Of a stretch of DNA of 34,481 bases, positions 7,318-15,975 are shown in pieces. The DNA comes from Salimicrobium humidisoli (GTDB lineage Bacteria > Bacillota > Bacilli > Bacillales > Halobacillaceae). Location: assembly GCF_002295105.1 (NCBI RefSeq), contig NZ_NSGH01000020.1, positions 1 to 34,481 of the forward strand, written 5' to 3'. Every line of letters begins with the position of its first letter. The first letter of the stretch is position 1. A program made the position numbers and the translations under genes. A model generated the notes under the pieces. That model saw only the letters and a program-made list of their open reading frames with translations. It made no database searches and had not been told where the DNA came from.

Positions 7318-8286
7318 ATGACAAGTTATAACAATGAAAATATTGAACTAATAAAAGAAAATGAAGGTGATGGGGAAGGTGATTTGGTTCTGATCAGGAA
7401 CGCACAAAACTTTAATATCACCAATAAGAAAACGGAAAAAAAGAAAGACTTCATTCAGTATGAGAAGGAAAAAGAAGAATTTCAGCAAACAGTAGGTGGA
7501 TTCACACGTATGCTTGCTAGTACTTTGATCGAACTTCATAATGATGATGGTTTCAGTGATATTGAAAAAGCAAGAATGATTTATCTAGGCACTTATACCA
7601 GTTATGAAGATTCAGGAAGGTATTTACGTTTCGGGAACAACCAACGTATGCAGAAAAAGCACCTTCAGGAAGTACTGGATATAAACAATCGCAATGCTTT
7701 TTACGGTTTCTATAATAAGTTGATTGAACACGGTATTCTTGCTGAAGAAAAGGTGAAGAAGGATGAAATCTATCTGATTTGGAACAGTTCCTATGCTTTC
7801 AAGGGTTCAGCAAAATCTCACGGTGCGAAATCTGAAGATACTGTAAAGGCATACGACCAGCAAGTACAAGCCATGTACAAAGCAAAGAATGATAAAGGGA
7901 AACCAGTGAACAGACCGAAACAACTTTACATCATGTTCATGATCATGCCCTTCATTCACATAAAAACCAACGCACTTTGCAATTATCCAAGAAAAGAAGT
8001 TGAAGAAGCTGAACCACTGCAACTGAAAGAACTTGCTGAAATGTTCGGGTTTGAAAAACCACACCAACTGAAGAATAAACTAATGGATTGTACCTTGTAC
8101 GGAACGAACGTATTTGCTATTAGTCAAGGAAAAACAACAGAAGGTAAAAAGTACACACGTATCTTTATCAGTCCATATGTAGCTTCAAGAACTGGTAGCA
8201 AGCCTGAACCACACCTGATTGCCATGTTCCCTGATGTAGCTGATAAGATCAGGAAGGAAAAAGAAGAAAGACGTAAAAGGCATTAA
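7318..8286 (+). CDS. Possible replication-initiator-like DNA-binding protein
   Basis: A 322-residue, lysine-rich soluble protein. I do not recognise a named family with confidence. Residues about 60-150 (FTRMLASTLIELHNDDGFSD..., then NAFYGFYNKLIEHGILAEEK) look like a winged-helix module with a 'G.L....' wing. Residues about 215-290 (LQLKELAEMFGFEKPHQLKN) look like a second HTH/wing. Such paired winged-helix layouts occur in Firmicutes plasmid and phage replication initiators. AGGGGG lies 8 bases before the ATG. Three copies of a 12-mer upstream give it candidate binding sites. It is the only long plus-strand gene in the island core and converges on the gene at 8370. It could instead be a phage-type regulator. 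Confidence 0.5.
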   Translation: MTSYNNENIELIKENEGDGEGDLVLIRNAQNFNITNKKTEKKKDFIQYEKEKEEFQQTVGGFTRMLASTLIELHNDDGFSDIEKARMIYLGTYTSYEDSGRYLRFGNNQRMQKKHLQEVLDINNRNAFYGFYNKLIEHGILAEEKVKKDEIYLIWNSSYAFKGSAKSHGAKSEDTVKAYDQQVQAMYKAKNDKGKPVNRPKQLYIMFMIMPFIHIKTNALCNYPRKEVEEAEPLQLKELAEMFGFEKPHQLKNKLMDCTLYGTNVFAISQGKTTEGKKYTRIFISPYVASRTGSKPEPHLIAMFPDVADKIRKEKEERRKRH

Positions 8287-8340
8287 CCTAACGCAAGAAA
8301 ACAGTTTATTATCCTACCTTGTTTCTCAAAGGCTATTAGT

Positions 8341-8365
8341 AAGGGGGTATTTATATATCCCCCTT
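8341..8365. terminator. Hairpin between convergent genes
   Basis: AAGGGGG and CCCCCTT form a perfect 7-bp GC-rich stem around an AT-rich loop. It lies between the convergent genes ending at 8286 and 8370. A long T tract is missing on both sides, so termination is likely but not certain. Confidence 0.5.
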
Positions 8366-8369
8366 GGAC

Positions 8370-9143
8370 TTAATTTGTAATATCTTTGGAAATACTTTCA
8401 TATTCGCCAATGCTTAGTTCATTTACTATTGCTGATTTCAAACTTTCTAACCTAGCTTCAAGTTCATCCTTATTATCTTCGACTTTACTAAGTTCCTCTT
8501 CTATCCAACTAATACCTAATTCATTAATATCAAAGTCAAACACACTATTGGTTATAGATTGTAAAGCAAGTATCTTAGTTAACTGTTCGAATATATCAAT
8601 CATTGGTTTGGCAGTTTCTATGATTTCTTTTGAATAATACAGTTCATTTTCTCTGTAATGATTTTCGAACTCTTCAACCTTCTTAATTATTACTGTTGCC
8701 TTCGCTTTTGCTAATGAAGTCTTTAGAAAGCTAGTATCTTCACTTTCTCCGTATTTTCTTAAAGCTTCGTTAATGTCGATCTCATCTACCATCTCTTTCT
8801 TTAAATAGAGGAAGATTTCGTCATCGGTCATACTTTCGAAGTTAGGGAACTGATGATTCCCCATTTTTTTTACGTTTTTTACGGCTGTAACTGCATTTTT
8901 ATAGAGGACTCTATACGATTCATGCCTTTGAGTTCTATAGAGGTTAAAATCTTGCAATTTTCTTTGATAGTCAAATTTTTGTTCCTCCGTAATTAAACTA
9001 AGGTTATGTTGGTAATCTGCTAATTCTCTTTTAAAAAAATGTGTAATAAGATTCTTAAAATAAGTTCTTAACAAGAACGCAACTATTCCAACAACAACCA
9101 CAGTTTGTCCAACATATTTTAGCATTTCGTTTAAAATGTTCAT
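8370..9143 (-). CDS. Membrane-anchored coiled-coil protein, function unknown
   Basis: The 257 residues begin with a single N-terminal membrane segment (about 10-28, VGQTVVVVGIVAFLLRTYF). A basic and then long helical region follows (FKRELADYQHNLSLITEEQK...YQRKLQDFNLYRTQRHESYR), predicted coiled coil with a 'R.ESYRVLY' turn. The remainder is acidic and helical. The layout matches a loosely defined bacterial family of TM plus coiled-coil proteins often found near phage-defence genes; no catalytic motif is visible. GAGGTG precedes the ATG. It is the last gene of a minus-strand trio with the two zinc/HEPN-type genes upstream (gap 46 bp). It could be a membrane effector or tether, but that is inference. 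Confidence 0.55.
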   Translation of the reverse strand: MNILNEMLKYVGQTVVVVGIVAFLLRTYFKNLITHFFKRELADYQHNLSLITEEQKFDYQRKLQDFNLYRTQRHESYRVLYKNAVTAVKNVKKMGNHQFPNFESMTDDEIFLYLKKEMVDEIDINEALRKYGESEDTSFLKTSLAKAKATVIIKKVEEFENHYRENELYYSKEIIETAKPMIDIFEQLTKILALQSITNSVFDFDINELGISWIEEELSKVEDNKDELEARLESLKSAIVNELSIGEYESISKDITN

Positions 9144-9189
9144 CTAGCACCTCTAACACTTTTAAATTCACTATTTATTTGTGTGTTGG

Positions 9190-9864
9190 TTACTTACTCA
9201 TTTCGTCAATATATCTCTTTGTTTGAATTTCTGATGAAATATAATGAATTGTTAAATCAATTAATATTTTTAGGTCTTTGATGTCTTTATCTTCCCACTT
9301 TCTATGATAATGCGTTTCATCATTACCTAGCCAAGTAGCCCTTTCAGCGACTTGCTTGATATTATCTGATAGATAGCCTTTTATACATTTACCTAAAAAT
9401 AGTTCCTTAATAGTTTTTTCATCTTCTTCCTTGAAGCTAATCAAATAGTCCTTAATTAAAAATTCAAGTGACTTTCTATATCCCATACCTGCTATATGTA
9501 AAAGTCCACGATCTTCAGCTTCTTTGGATTCATTATAAATATCCACGAATAAAGGTGATATTGTATTTATTTCTTCTTGAAAATTTACCCTTTCTGGATT
9601 CTTTGGATATGAATTTATTAATTGCCCTGTATCAGTGTATATCCCTTCGGTCACAAAATACTTACAGATAAAAAGCCCATTACAGTATTTTGAGTTACAT
9701 AGAAATAAAGTTTCCATTACTTTTTCATTTAATCGGTATGCCACTACAAATTTCGGTTGCTGCACAGTATTGCATCTAGGACACTGATTAGGTAAATCAT
9801 CTGCATCAAAATGATAATTACTTCTATCGCTTGAATACAATTTCGTATAATTCATTTTGTACAT
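9190..9864 (-). CDS. DUF4145-type (HEPN-like) protein with N-terminal zinc ribbon
   Basis: In this 224-residue protein, CPRC (C28, C31) and C56...C61 form a probable four-cysteine zinc ribbon. The C-terminal half fits DUF4145: GMGYRKSLEFLIKDY (about 126-140) followed by a helical region and the ATWLGNDETHYH segment (about 176-187), equivalent to the 'GN..AH' end of that HEPN-like domain. Proteins with DUF4145 are frequent in restriction and defence islands, sometimes fused to endonuclease parts. Here no nuclease is attached. Starts at 9864 (ATG), with a second in-frame ATG three codons later; the Shine-Dalgarno is weak (GGATG). Middle gene of the minus-strand trio, 103 bp after the gene at 9968. 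Confidence 0.65.
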   Translation of the reverse strand: MYKMNYTKLYSSDRSNYHFDADDLPNQCPRCNTVQQPKFVVAYRLNEKVMETLFLCNSKYCNGLFICKYFVTEGIYTDTGQLINSYPKNPERVNFQEEINTISPLFVDIYNESKEAEDRGLLHIAGMGYRKSLEFLIKDYLISFKEEDEKTIKELFLGKCIKGYLSDNIKQVAERATWLGNDETHYHRKWEDKDIKDLKILIDLTIHYISSEIQTKRYIDEMSK

Positions 9865-9967
9865 GTACCGTCACATCCAATCTAATTAGGAGAGTATGAA
9901 AGATTATGAAAATATTTTCTTCAGTAATGTTTTTCCACTAAGGAAGGAACATTAATCAAACGTCATT

Positions 9968-10756
9968 TTAACTAGCATCTTGCAATTCTTCATATTCACA
10001 AGTACAACTAATTGCTTGACCACCACATTTAGGACAATATTCCGAATCACAGCCAATGGCATGAAAATAAAACTTTTTCACTGCACAATCACTACAATGA
10101 GTTAAAGAATCGAACCAATCAGGGTCATTACTTACTTCTTCACCAAATTTAACTCTTTTATATTCAGTACCTTTTATTGTGTAAACAGGGAACATTTGTG
10201 ATTCAATAATTTCGATAGCAAATTTATTACTGATTTCTGCCCCGTTATAAATAACAAATTCTTTCTTGTATTTTTCAATTAATAAAGCTTCTTCTTCCCA
10301 ATAATCAGGACGGATATAATTATGTAATTCTTCGTTCAGGAAATTCAGATGAAAATCGTGCAAGAACTCAAAAAGAATAGCATAGATAATTGAAAGTTCT
10401 TGTACATCTAATTCGATTTCAAAATGAAGGATTTGGTTTCTTAAAGCAATTGCTTTTTTTATGACTGTTTCATTATCTTTACTTAAGTCGATCTTTATGA
10501 TGTTTTTCATTCTTTCTAAAGCTTTAGTGACCGACACCGTTTTACCTGGCTTATCTATATTTTCATATATAAAAAATTCATTTTCCTGCCTTAATACTTC
10601 TTTAAAAAGCAATTCCATTGATTGTACAAGGTCAACTAAGGAAAATCTCCAGTACCTTTTATAATCTGCTGGATAATGTTCGCTTGTAGCTAAATGATAA
10701 AAGTGTAATGAGTTATGTAAGAAGTCGTAAGCATTATCTTTTAATGATAATTTCAA
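9968..10756 (-). CDS. HEPN-like protein with C-terminal zinc ribbon, function unknown
   Basis: A 262-residue protein. The N-terminal two thirds are all-helical, with a HEPN-type motif R106-NQIL-H111 in ALRNQILHFEIEL. Before it lies a helix rich in aromatic and acidic residues (SLVDLVQSMELLFKEVLRQE) as in HEPN folds. The tail has seven cysteines (C221, C224, C236, C241, C244, C251, C253), including CPKCGG, a likely zinc ribbon. The start is TTG at 10756 with AAGGGA upstream; the nearby ATG is in a frame that stops quickly. First gene of the trio reading towards 8370. I know no named family with this exact pairing, so the function is open; an RNase toxin or an RNA/DNA-sensing defence protein is the obvious guess. 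Confidence 0.55.
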   Translation of the reverse strand: MKLSLKDNAYDFLHNSLHFYHLATSEHYPADYKRYWRFSLVDLVQSMELLFKEVLRQENEFFIYENIDKPGKTVSVTKALERMKNIIKIDLSKDNETVIKKAIALRNQILHFEIELDVQELSIIYAILFEFLHDFHLNFLNEELHNYIRPDYWEEEALLIEKYKKEFVIYNGAEISNKFAIEIIESQMFPVYTIKGTEYKRVKFGEEVSNDPDWFDSLTHCSDCAVKKFYFHAIGCDSEYCPKCGGQAISCTCEYEELQDAS

Positions 10757-11498
10757 GTATCTCTGTCCCTTCCATTTCGTATTTCACCGCCATATTATCA
10801 TATTTTGTAATTTGATTTGTGTTGTTTTCTTTCTTACTTTACCCTACTTTGTTAGACGAGGCATGGACAACGTAAGATATAGAACGCCTTCCTTTGTCAG
10901 CTATAAAAAAAAATAAAGCTAACAAAAGAAGTAGACGTTAATACTTTTTACCGCAACTTTGCCAGTGCGTCGGCTATGGTTTCCGCAGTGTATCCCTGTA
11001 AACGCTAGTTTTTCAACTTAATTAACCTACACACGTCAGACAGCCCTAGTGGTTAGATTAATCCTGTCACTTTACGTTAGCGACTTTTCAATGACTAAAT
11101 TCCGTACCTTCTTTCAAAGGACTAGGAAAAGGTATTAATTTATGTGGTTAATTCTACAATGCCCTTAAGCATTCTGCCTTTCCTAATATTCAGCACTTAT
11201 GGTAGCTTTCACCATTCAGGCGATCATCCTACAGGGGAGATGAATAAGCCCTATTCCCTTTTATTGCAACGGTTGGGACAATACCTGTTCAAGTTTAGTT
11301 TGGCTACACGTGTGTTAGGCATTCCACGTATCAGGATACCTAAAAAAAGCATTACTGAAGAAGCCTTTGTAAATTATAGATTTTTGATTTATAATTAAAG
11401 GTAATAGGTATTCTGTATTCTGTTGTGATTTAGTTGTTACTCGGGATCAGATACTAACGGAAGTCACCTGTTCCAGCAGGTGGCTTCTTCTATTATTT
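10757..11498. other. 742-bp non-coding region, unexplained
   Basis: No convincing gene. A plus-strand frame at 11144-11398 has no Shine-Dalgarno and an unlikely composition. The stretch contains GTTAGCTTTA/AGCTGAC-type inverted repeats near 10900-10925 and a terminator-like hairpin at 11461-11486. It separates the integrase pair from the HEPN/zinc genes. Its mixed composition, with several GC-richer patches, leaves room for a structured RNA or an element control region, which I cannot show. Confidence 0.35.
11461..11486 (+). terminator. Terminator-like hairpin
   Basis: AAGTCACCTG and CAGGTGGCTT pair over 10 bp (one G-T) around a short loop and are followed on the plus strand by TCTTCTATTATTTTT. 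It lies just past the stop of the minus-strand gene at 11499, so it may also stop that transcript although the T tract favours the plus direction. Confidence 0.55.
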
Positions 11499-11756
11499 TT
11501 ATCGTTTAACAGAGTGGCAAATATTCAATAACGTCAAAGCAAACTGTTCTGCTTCCTTTACACCAAACGTAATTCCAGCATCAGGTTCTTTGTTACCATC
11601 CTTGCCTATTTCAATCCATACTGTGTCGTCATTCCCTTCATTATTTAATGCTTTTGTATAAGCTTCATTGGCATCTGATACTTTAAAGTAATGATTACAT
11701 ACCCCTATATAAACGCCTTCTTCTTCTGCATCATACGCTTTGCATCTAGTCTGCAT
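11499..11756 (-). CDS. Small hypothetical protein downstream of the integrase (85 aa)
   Basis: I do not recognise the family. The product is acidic (many D/E) with no membrane segment; the C-terminus is helical (KEAEQFALTLLNICHSVKR). AAAGGGTG lies about 7 bases upstream of the ATG. It starts 17 bases after the integrase stop on the same strand, so the two are probably co-transcribed. A role as an excisionase is possible by position only; the composition is too acidic for a typical Xis, and no HTH is visible. Confidence 0.6.
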   Translation of the reverse strand: MQTRCKAYDAEEEGVYIGVCNHYFKVSDANEAYTKALNNEGNDDTVWIEIGKDGNKEPDAGITFGVKEAEQFALTLLNICHSVKR

Positions 11757-11773
11757 ATAAACACCCTTTCGAT

Positions 11774-12685
11774 TTACAAATCAATATTATTCAATGGATT
11801 AAACTGATCGTTTTGTTCTTTCAATTCATTACCCCACATAGCAACGTATCGCATAGTTACCGATATATTTTGGTGTCGCATCATCTTTTGAATTGCAAAT
11901 GCAGACATCCCACTTGTCGCTAATCTGTGGCAAAATGTGTGTCTGAACGTATGTGGTGATACTCTTACATCAGTGAAGTTCATCTTCTTCTGCAAGTTTT
12001 GAAATACAAGCATGATAGAGTTTTGTGTCATCTGTGTGTTGTTCCTGTTTACAAAAACGTAATCACTGATTTCTGTAAAATGCCTTTTACAGAATAAGAA
12101 GTAAGCTGATAATTCTTTGGCTAACTTTTCTGTAATAAAAACCAGTTCTTTTGTTCTGTTTTTCCCAAACACTGATAATGTCAAGTTTTCTAAATCAACA
12201 TCAGACCATTTCAAGTTAATAATTTCTGTTCTCCTAATACCAGTGCCAAGAAAAGTTAATATCAGCATATATCCCCTATACGCAAAGTAACTTTGTTCAC
12301 GTCTTCTTAGTCCACGATAGTAACTCAACATTTGCTGAACTTGTTGATCATTGAAGACGTTGATTCTTATATCTTCCTTTTGACGCTTCACTTTAACAGC
12401 TACATTTTCTTTGACCATCTTTTCTTCTACTAGATAATTAAAGAACGCCCTGATTTTTTGCAACTTAGTATTGATTGTTCCAGCTGAATTCCCTTTTTTC
12501 TGGCAATACATCAAATACTGTTTAACATGATGACTTTCCACTTCTTCAGCATTCAGAACTTCTTTTTCCTGACAGTACTCTACAAATTCACCTAATAGCA
12601 CTTTGTAATTCTGAATATTTACTGTTGTTGTGTTCTTGAACTTTCTATCTTCCATAAATTCGTGGAAAGCAAATTTTATTAACAC
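11774..12685 (-). CDS. Tyrosine recombinase / integrase
   Basis: This XerC/D-like phage-type integrase makes site-specific exchanges through a tyrosine nucleophile. It has an N-terminal SAM-like core-binding domain (about 20-110 in the longer reading) and a catalytic domain with R (GTGIRRTE), K (around GKNRTKEL), HxxR (SPHTFRHTF), H (MMRHQN) and Y (TMRYVAMWG). An ATG at 12709 opens the same frame but lies inside a terminator hairpin with no Shine-Dalgarno. The GTG at 12685, about 12 bases after AAAGGGGGG, is the better start (303 aa). It faces away from groEL and sits directly on the groEL terminator, as expected for an element that integrated there. The 85-residue gene follows in the same transcript. 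Confidence 0.9.
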   Translation of the reverse strand: MLIKFAFHEFMEDRKFKNTTTVNIQNYKVLLGEFVEYCQEKEVLNAEEVESHHVKQYLMYCQKKGNSAGTINTKLQKIRAFFNYLVEEKMVKENVAVKVKRQKEDIRINVFNDQQVQQMLSYYRGLRRREQSYFAYRGYMLILTFLGTGIRRTEIINLKWSDVDLENLTLSVFGKNRTKELVFITEKLAKELSAYFLFCKRHFTEISDYVFVNRNNTQMTQNSIMLVFQNLQKKMNFTDVRVSPHTFRHTFCHRLATSGMSAFAIQKMMRHQNISVTMRYVAMWGNELKEQNDQFNPLNNIDL

Positions 12686-12724
12686 AAAAAAGACTACCCC
12701 CCCTTTCATTCGGGAAGTAGTCTT
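12686..12724 (-). terminator. Rho-independent terminator (groESL) at the island boundary
   Basis: On the minus strand AAGACTACTTCCC pairs with GGGGGGGTAGTCTT around GAATGAAA, followed by TTTTT. It lies about 65 bp after the groEL stop and directly before the integrase start. The G-rich arm may double as the ribosome-binding site of the integrase. Confidence 0.85.
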
Positions 12725-12790
12725 CTTATAACTAACTATTTATGCATTGGACAGCTTCTCAAAAAGCTAGGGAGAAGTGTAAGGAGAACC

Positions 12791-14425
<1,635 letters not shown>

Positions 14426-14462
14426 TTATAATGCCCTCCTTGTTTCTCTTTTTCGTATGTTT

Positions 14463-14747
14463 TTATTGAACGACAGCCAATACTTCGCTTTCGCGCAGTA
14501 CGAGATAGTCTTTTCCGTCATAGCTTACTTCCGTACCGGCGAATTTGGAATAAATCACCTGGTCCCCTTCAGCTACCTCCGGAGTGACAGTCTGTCCGCT
14601 GTCGGTTACTCGGCCTGACCCTACGGCTACGACTTTGCCTTCCTGCGGCTTCTCTTTCGCCGAATCAGGCAGGACGATTCCGCTTTTAGTCGTTTCTTCC
14701 TGCTCAAGTACTTCAATAACGATACGATCTCCAAGTGGTTTTAACAA
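14463..14747 (-). CDS. groES: Co-chaperonin GroES (Hsp10)
   Basis: The 94 residues are the normal length. [30 protein letters not shown] contains the mobile loop that docks on GroEL, and [20 protein letters not shown] is the typical C-terminal strand. The start is TTG at 14747 after GAGGAGGG, an uncommon start for this gene but the only one that gives the standard N-terminus. It is the first gene of the heat-shock operon. Confidence 0.98.
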   Translation of the reverse strand: MLKPLGDRIVIEVLEQEETTKSGIVLPDSAKEKPQEGKVVAVGSGRVTDSGQTVTPEVAEGDQVIYSKFAGTEVSYDGKDYLVLRESEVLAVVQ

Positions 14748-14796
14748 TTAGGACACCCTCCTCGAATTCATTCATATTTTTGTATTTAGTCGATTA

Positions 14797-14823
14797 TTAG
14801 CACTCGACATCAGTGAGTGCTAA
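14797..14823 (-). promoter_or_regulatory. CIRCE operator (HrcA)
   Basis: TTAGCACTC-N9-GAGTGCTAA, a perfect match to the CIRCE inverted repeat, between the groES promoter and start. HrcA represses groESL here until heat stress. No hrcA lies in the window. Confidence 0.99.
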
Positions 14824-14834
14824 TACCAATTATT

Positions 14835-14863
14835 ATAATAATCAATCCCGCTTCGTTTTTCAA
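14835..14863 (-). promoter_or_regulatory. SigA-type promoter of groESL
   Basis: On the minus strand, -35 TTGAAA (14863-14858) and -10 TATTAT (14840-14835) are 17 bp apart and directly upstream of the CIRCE operator. Confidence 0.8.
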
Positions 14864-14934
14864 GTAGTAGGACTATATTTTTTTCAATATTTTTATAGCA
14901 ATCGTTCTGTTTCCTTCTCCAATTCCAACTATGG

Positions 14935-14972
14935 TAAAATTGAAACTATCAGTATGAAAAAAGGAGATTCTT
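14935..14972 (+). promoter_or_regulatory. Extended -10 promoter and RBS of ydiL
   Basis: TGGTAAAAT (extended -10, TAAAAT at 14935-14940) is followed by AAAAAAGGAG, 6 bases before the ATG at 14973. A clear -35 is not visible. Confidence 0.5.
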
Positions 14973-15668
14973 ATGCCCAGACGCTATTGGTATATCATCA
15001 TCATTTACTTAGTCACCCAGCTCAGCGGCATTGTCGGTGCCCCGATCCTTCTCGCTTTCGGCATGGGGCAGACGGATGCGATCGCTGTCTGGTCGATCAT
15101 CAGCTTCACTATTGCGACCGTGTGGATGCTGTTGTTACTTAAACCGGAACTTGAAGAGAAATCGGACCGTTCCAAATCAGGCGTCATTATTCTGTGGGGG
15201 ATCGCCGGGTTCTTCCTCGCTCTGTTCGCCCAGAACATCGCCGGTATGATTGAAATGTACTTATTCAATTCGTCTCCGGAATCGGAGAACACGGAAATGC
15301 TGACGAACATTGCCAGCCAGTCCCCGATTTTCATTCTTCTCCCGGTTATATTCGCACCGATTACGGAAGAGATCATTTTCCGGAAGATCATTTTCGGCTC
15401 CATCTATAAACGGACGAACTTCCTGTTGGCGGTGTTCATTTCTTCCCTTGCGTTCGCCGCGTTCCACTTCGACTTTACGCACCTGCTCGTCTACTTCGCA
15501 GCGGGCTCTGTGTTCGCTTTCCTCTACGTGAGGACGAAGTCGATCATTACGCCGATGATCACCCATATGATTCTGAACAGCCTGGTCATGGTCGTCCAGC
15601 TCTACCGGGAGGATCTTGAGAACTATATGGAACAGATGGAAACGATACTGTTGGGAGGGTTTTTCTGA
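14973..15668 (+). CDS. ydiL: CPBP-family intramembrane metalloprotease (YdiL-like)
   Basis: This 231-residue membrane protein has about six to seven hydrophobic segments and the CAAX/Abi (CPBP) motifs: EEIIFRK (about residues 136-142), FAAFHFD and HMILN, whose Glu and His residues form the metal-binding active site within the membrane. Substrates of the bacterial family are mostly unknown. It is divergent from groES, the same arrangement as ydiL and groES in B. subtilis. The next gene, ydiK, starts one base after its stop codon, so the two form an operon. Confidence 0.93.
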   Translation: MPRRYWYIIIIYLVTQLSGIVGAPILLAFGMGQTDAIAVWSIISFTIATVWMLLLLKPELEEKSDRSKSGVIILWGIAGFFLALFAQNIAGMIEMYLFNSSPESENTEMLTNIASQSPIFILLPVIFAPITEEIIFRKIIFGSIYKRTNFLLAVFISSLAFAAFHFDFTHLLVYFAAGSVFAFLYVRTKSIITPMITHMILNSLVMVVQLYREDLENYMEQMETILLGGFF

Positions 15669-15669
15669 T

Positions 15670-15873
15670 ATGAAAGCATCCCCCTTGCTGATGGCCTACC
15701 TGTACCTGTTCATCGGTGCCGGATTCGTCTTCGTCGCCGTTCAGTCGATTGAAGGGTCGATCTGGAATACGACGACGATGATTCTCGCACTGATTTCCAC
15801 GTTCAACATCGGCGTCGGTATCCGCTTGATTGCTCTTCATTTCTACTTAAAGAATAACTCGAATAAAAAATAA
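15670..15873 (+). CDS. ydiK: Small membrane protein, DUF4305 / YdiK-like
   Basis: The 67 residues have two membrane segments (about LLMAYLYLFIGAGFVFVAV and TMILALISTFNIGVGIRLIAL) and a basic tail. The same frame is open further upstream from 15616, but the ATG at 15670, directly after GGGAGGGTTTTTCTGAT, gives the family's usual N-terminus (MKASPLLMAY). It matches YdiK, which neighbours ydiL in Bacillus. Function unknown. Confidence 0.88.
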   Translation: MKASPLLMAYLYLFIGAGFVFVAVQSIEGSIWNTTTMILALISTFNIGVGIRLIALHFYLKNNSNKK

Positions 15874-15907
15874 GGCCGGGCATCATCAGCCGGCAGCTTC
15901 AAGTATA

Positions 15908-15945
15908 GAAAAAGCGTTATGTCGGCACTGGCATAACGCTTTTTC
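15908..15945. terminator. Bidirectional terminator between ydiK and the catabolic operon
   Basis: AAAAAGCGTTATG and CATAACGCTTTTT form a perfect 13-bp stem with A/T tracts on both sides. It serves ydiLK on the plus strand and the long operon ending at 15976 on the minus strand. Confidence 0.93.
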
Positions 15946-15975
15946 ATTTAGATTGTATATGGAGGGTCCTCGTCT

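Noticed and set aside
11144-11398. 84-codon plus-strand frame
   Set aside because: No ribosome-binding site and no recognisable domain; composition resembles random sequence, so the region is treated as non-coding.
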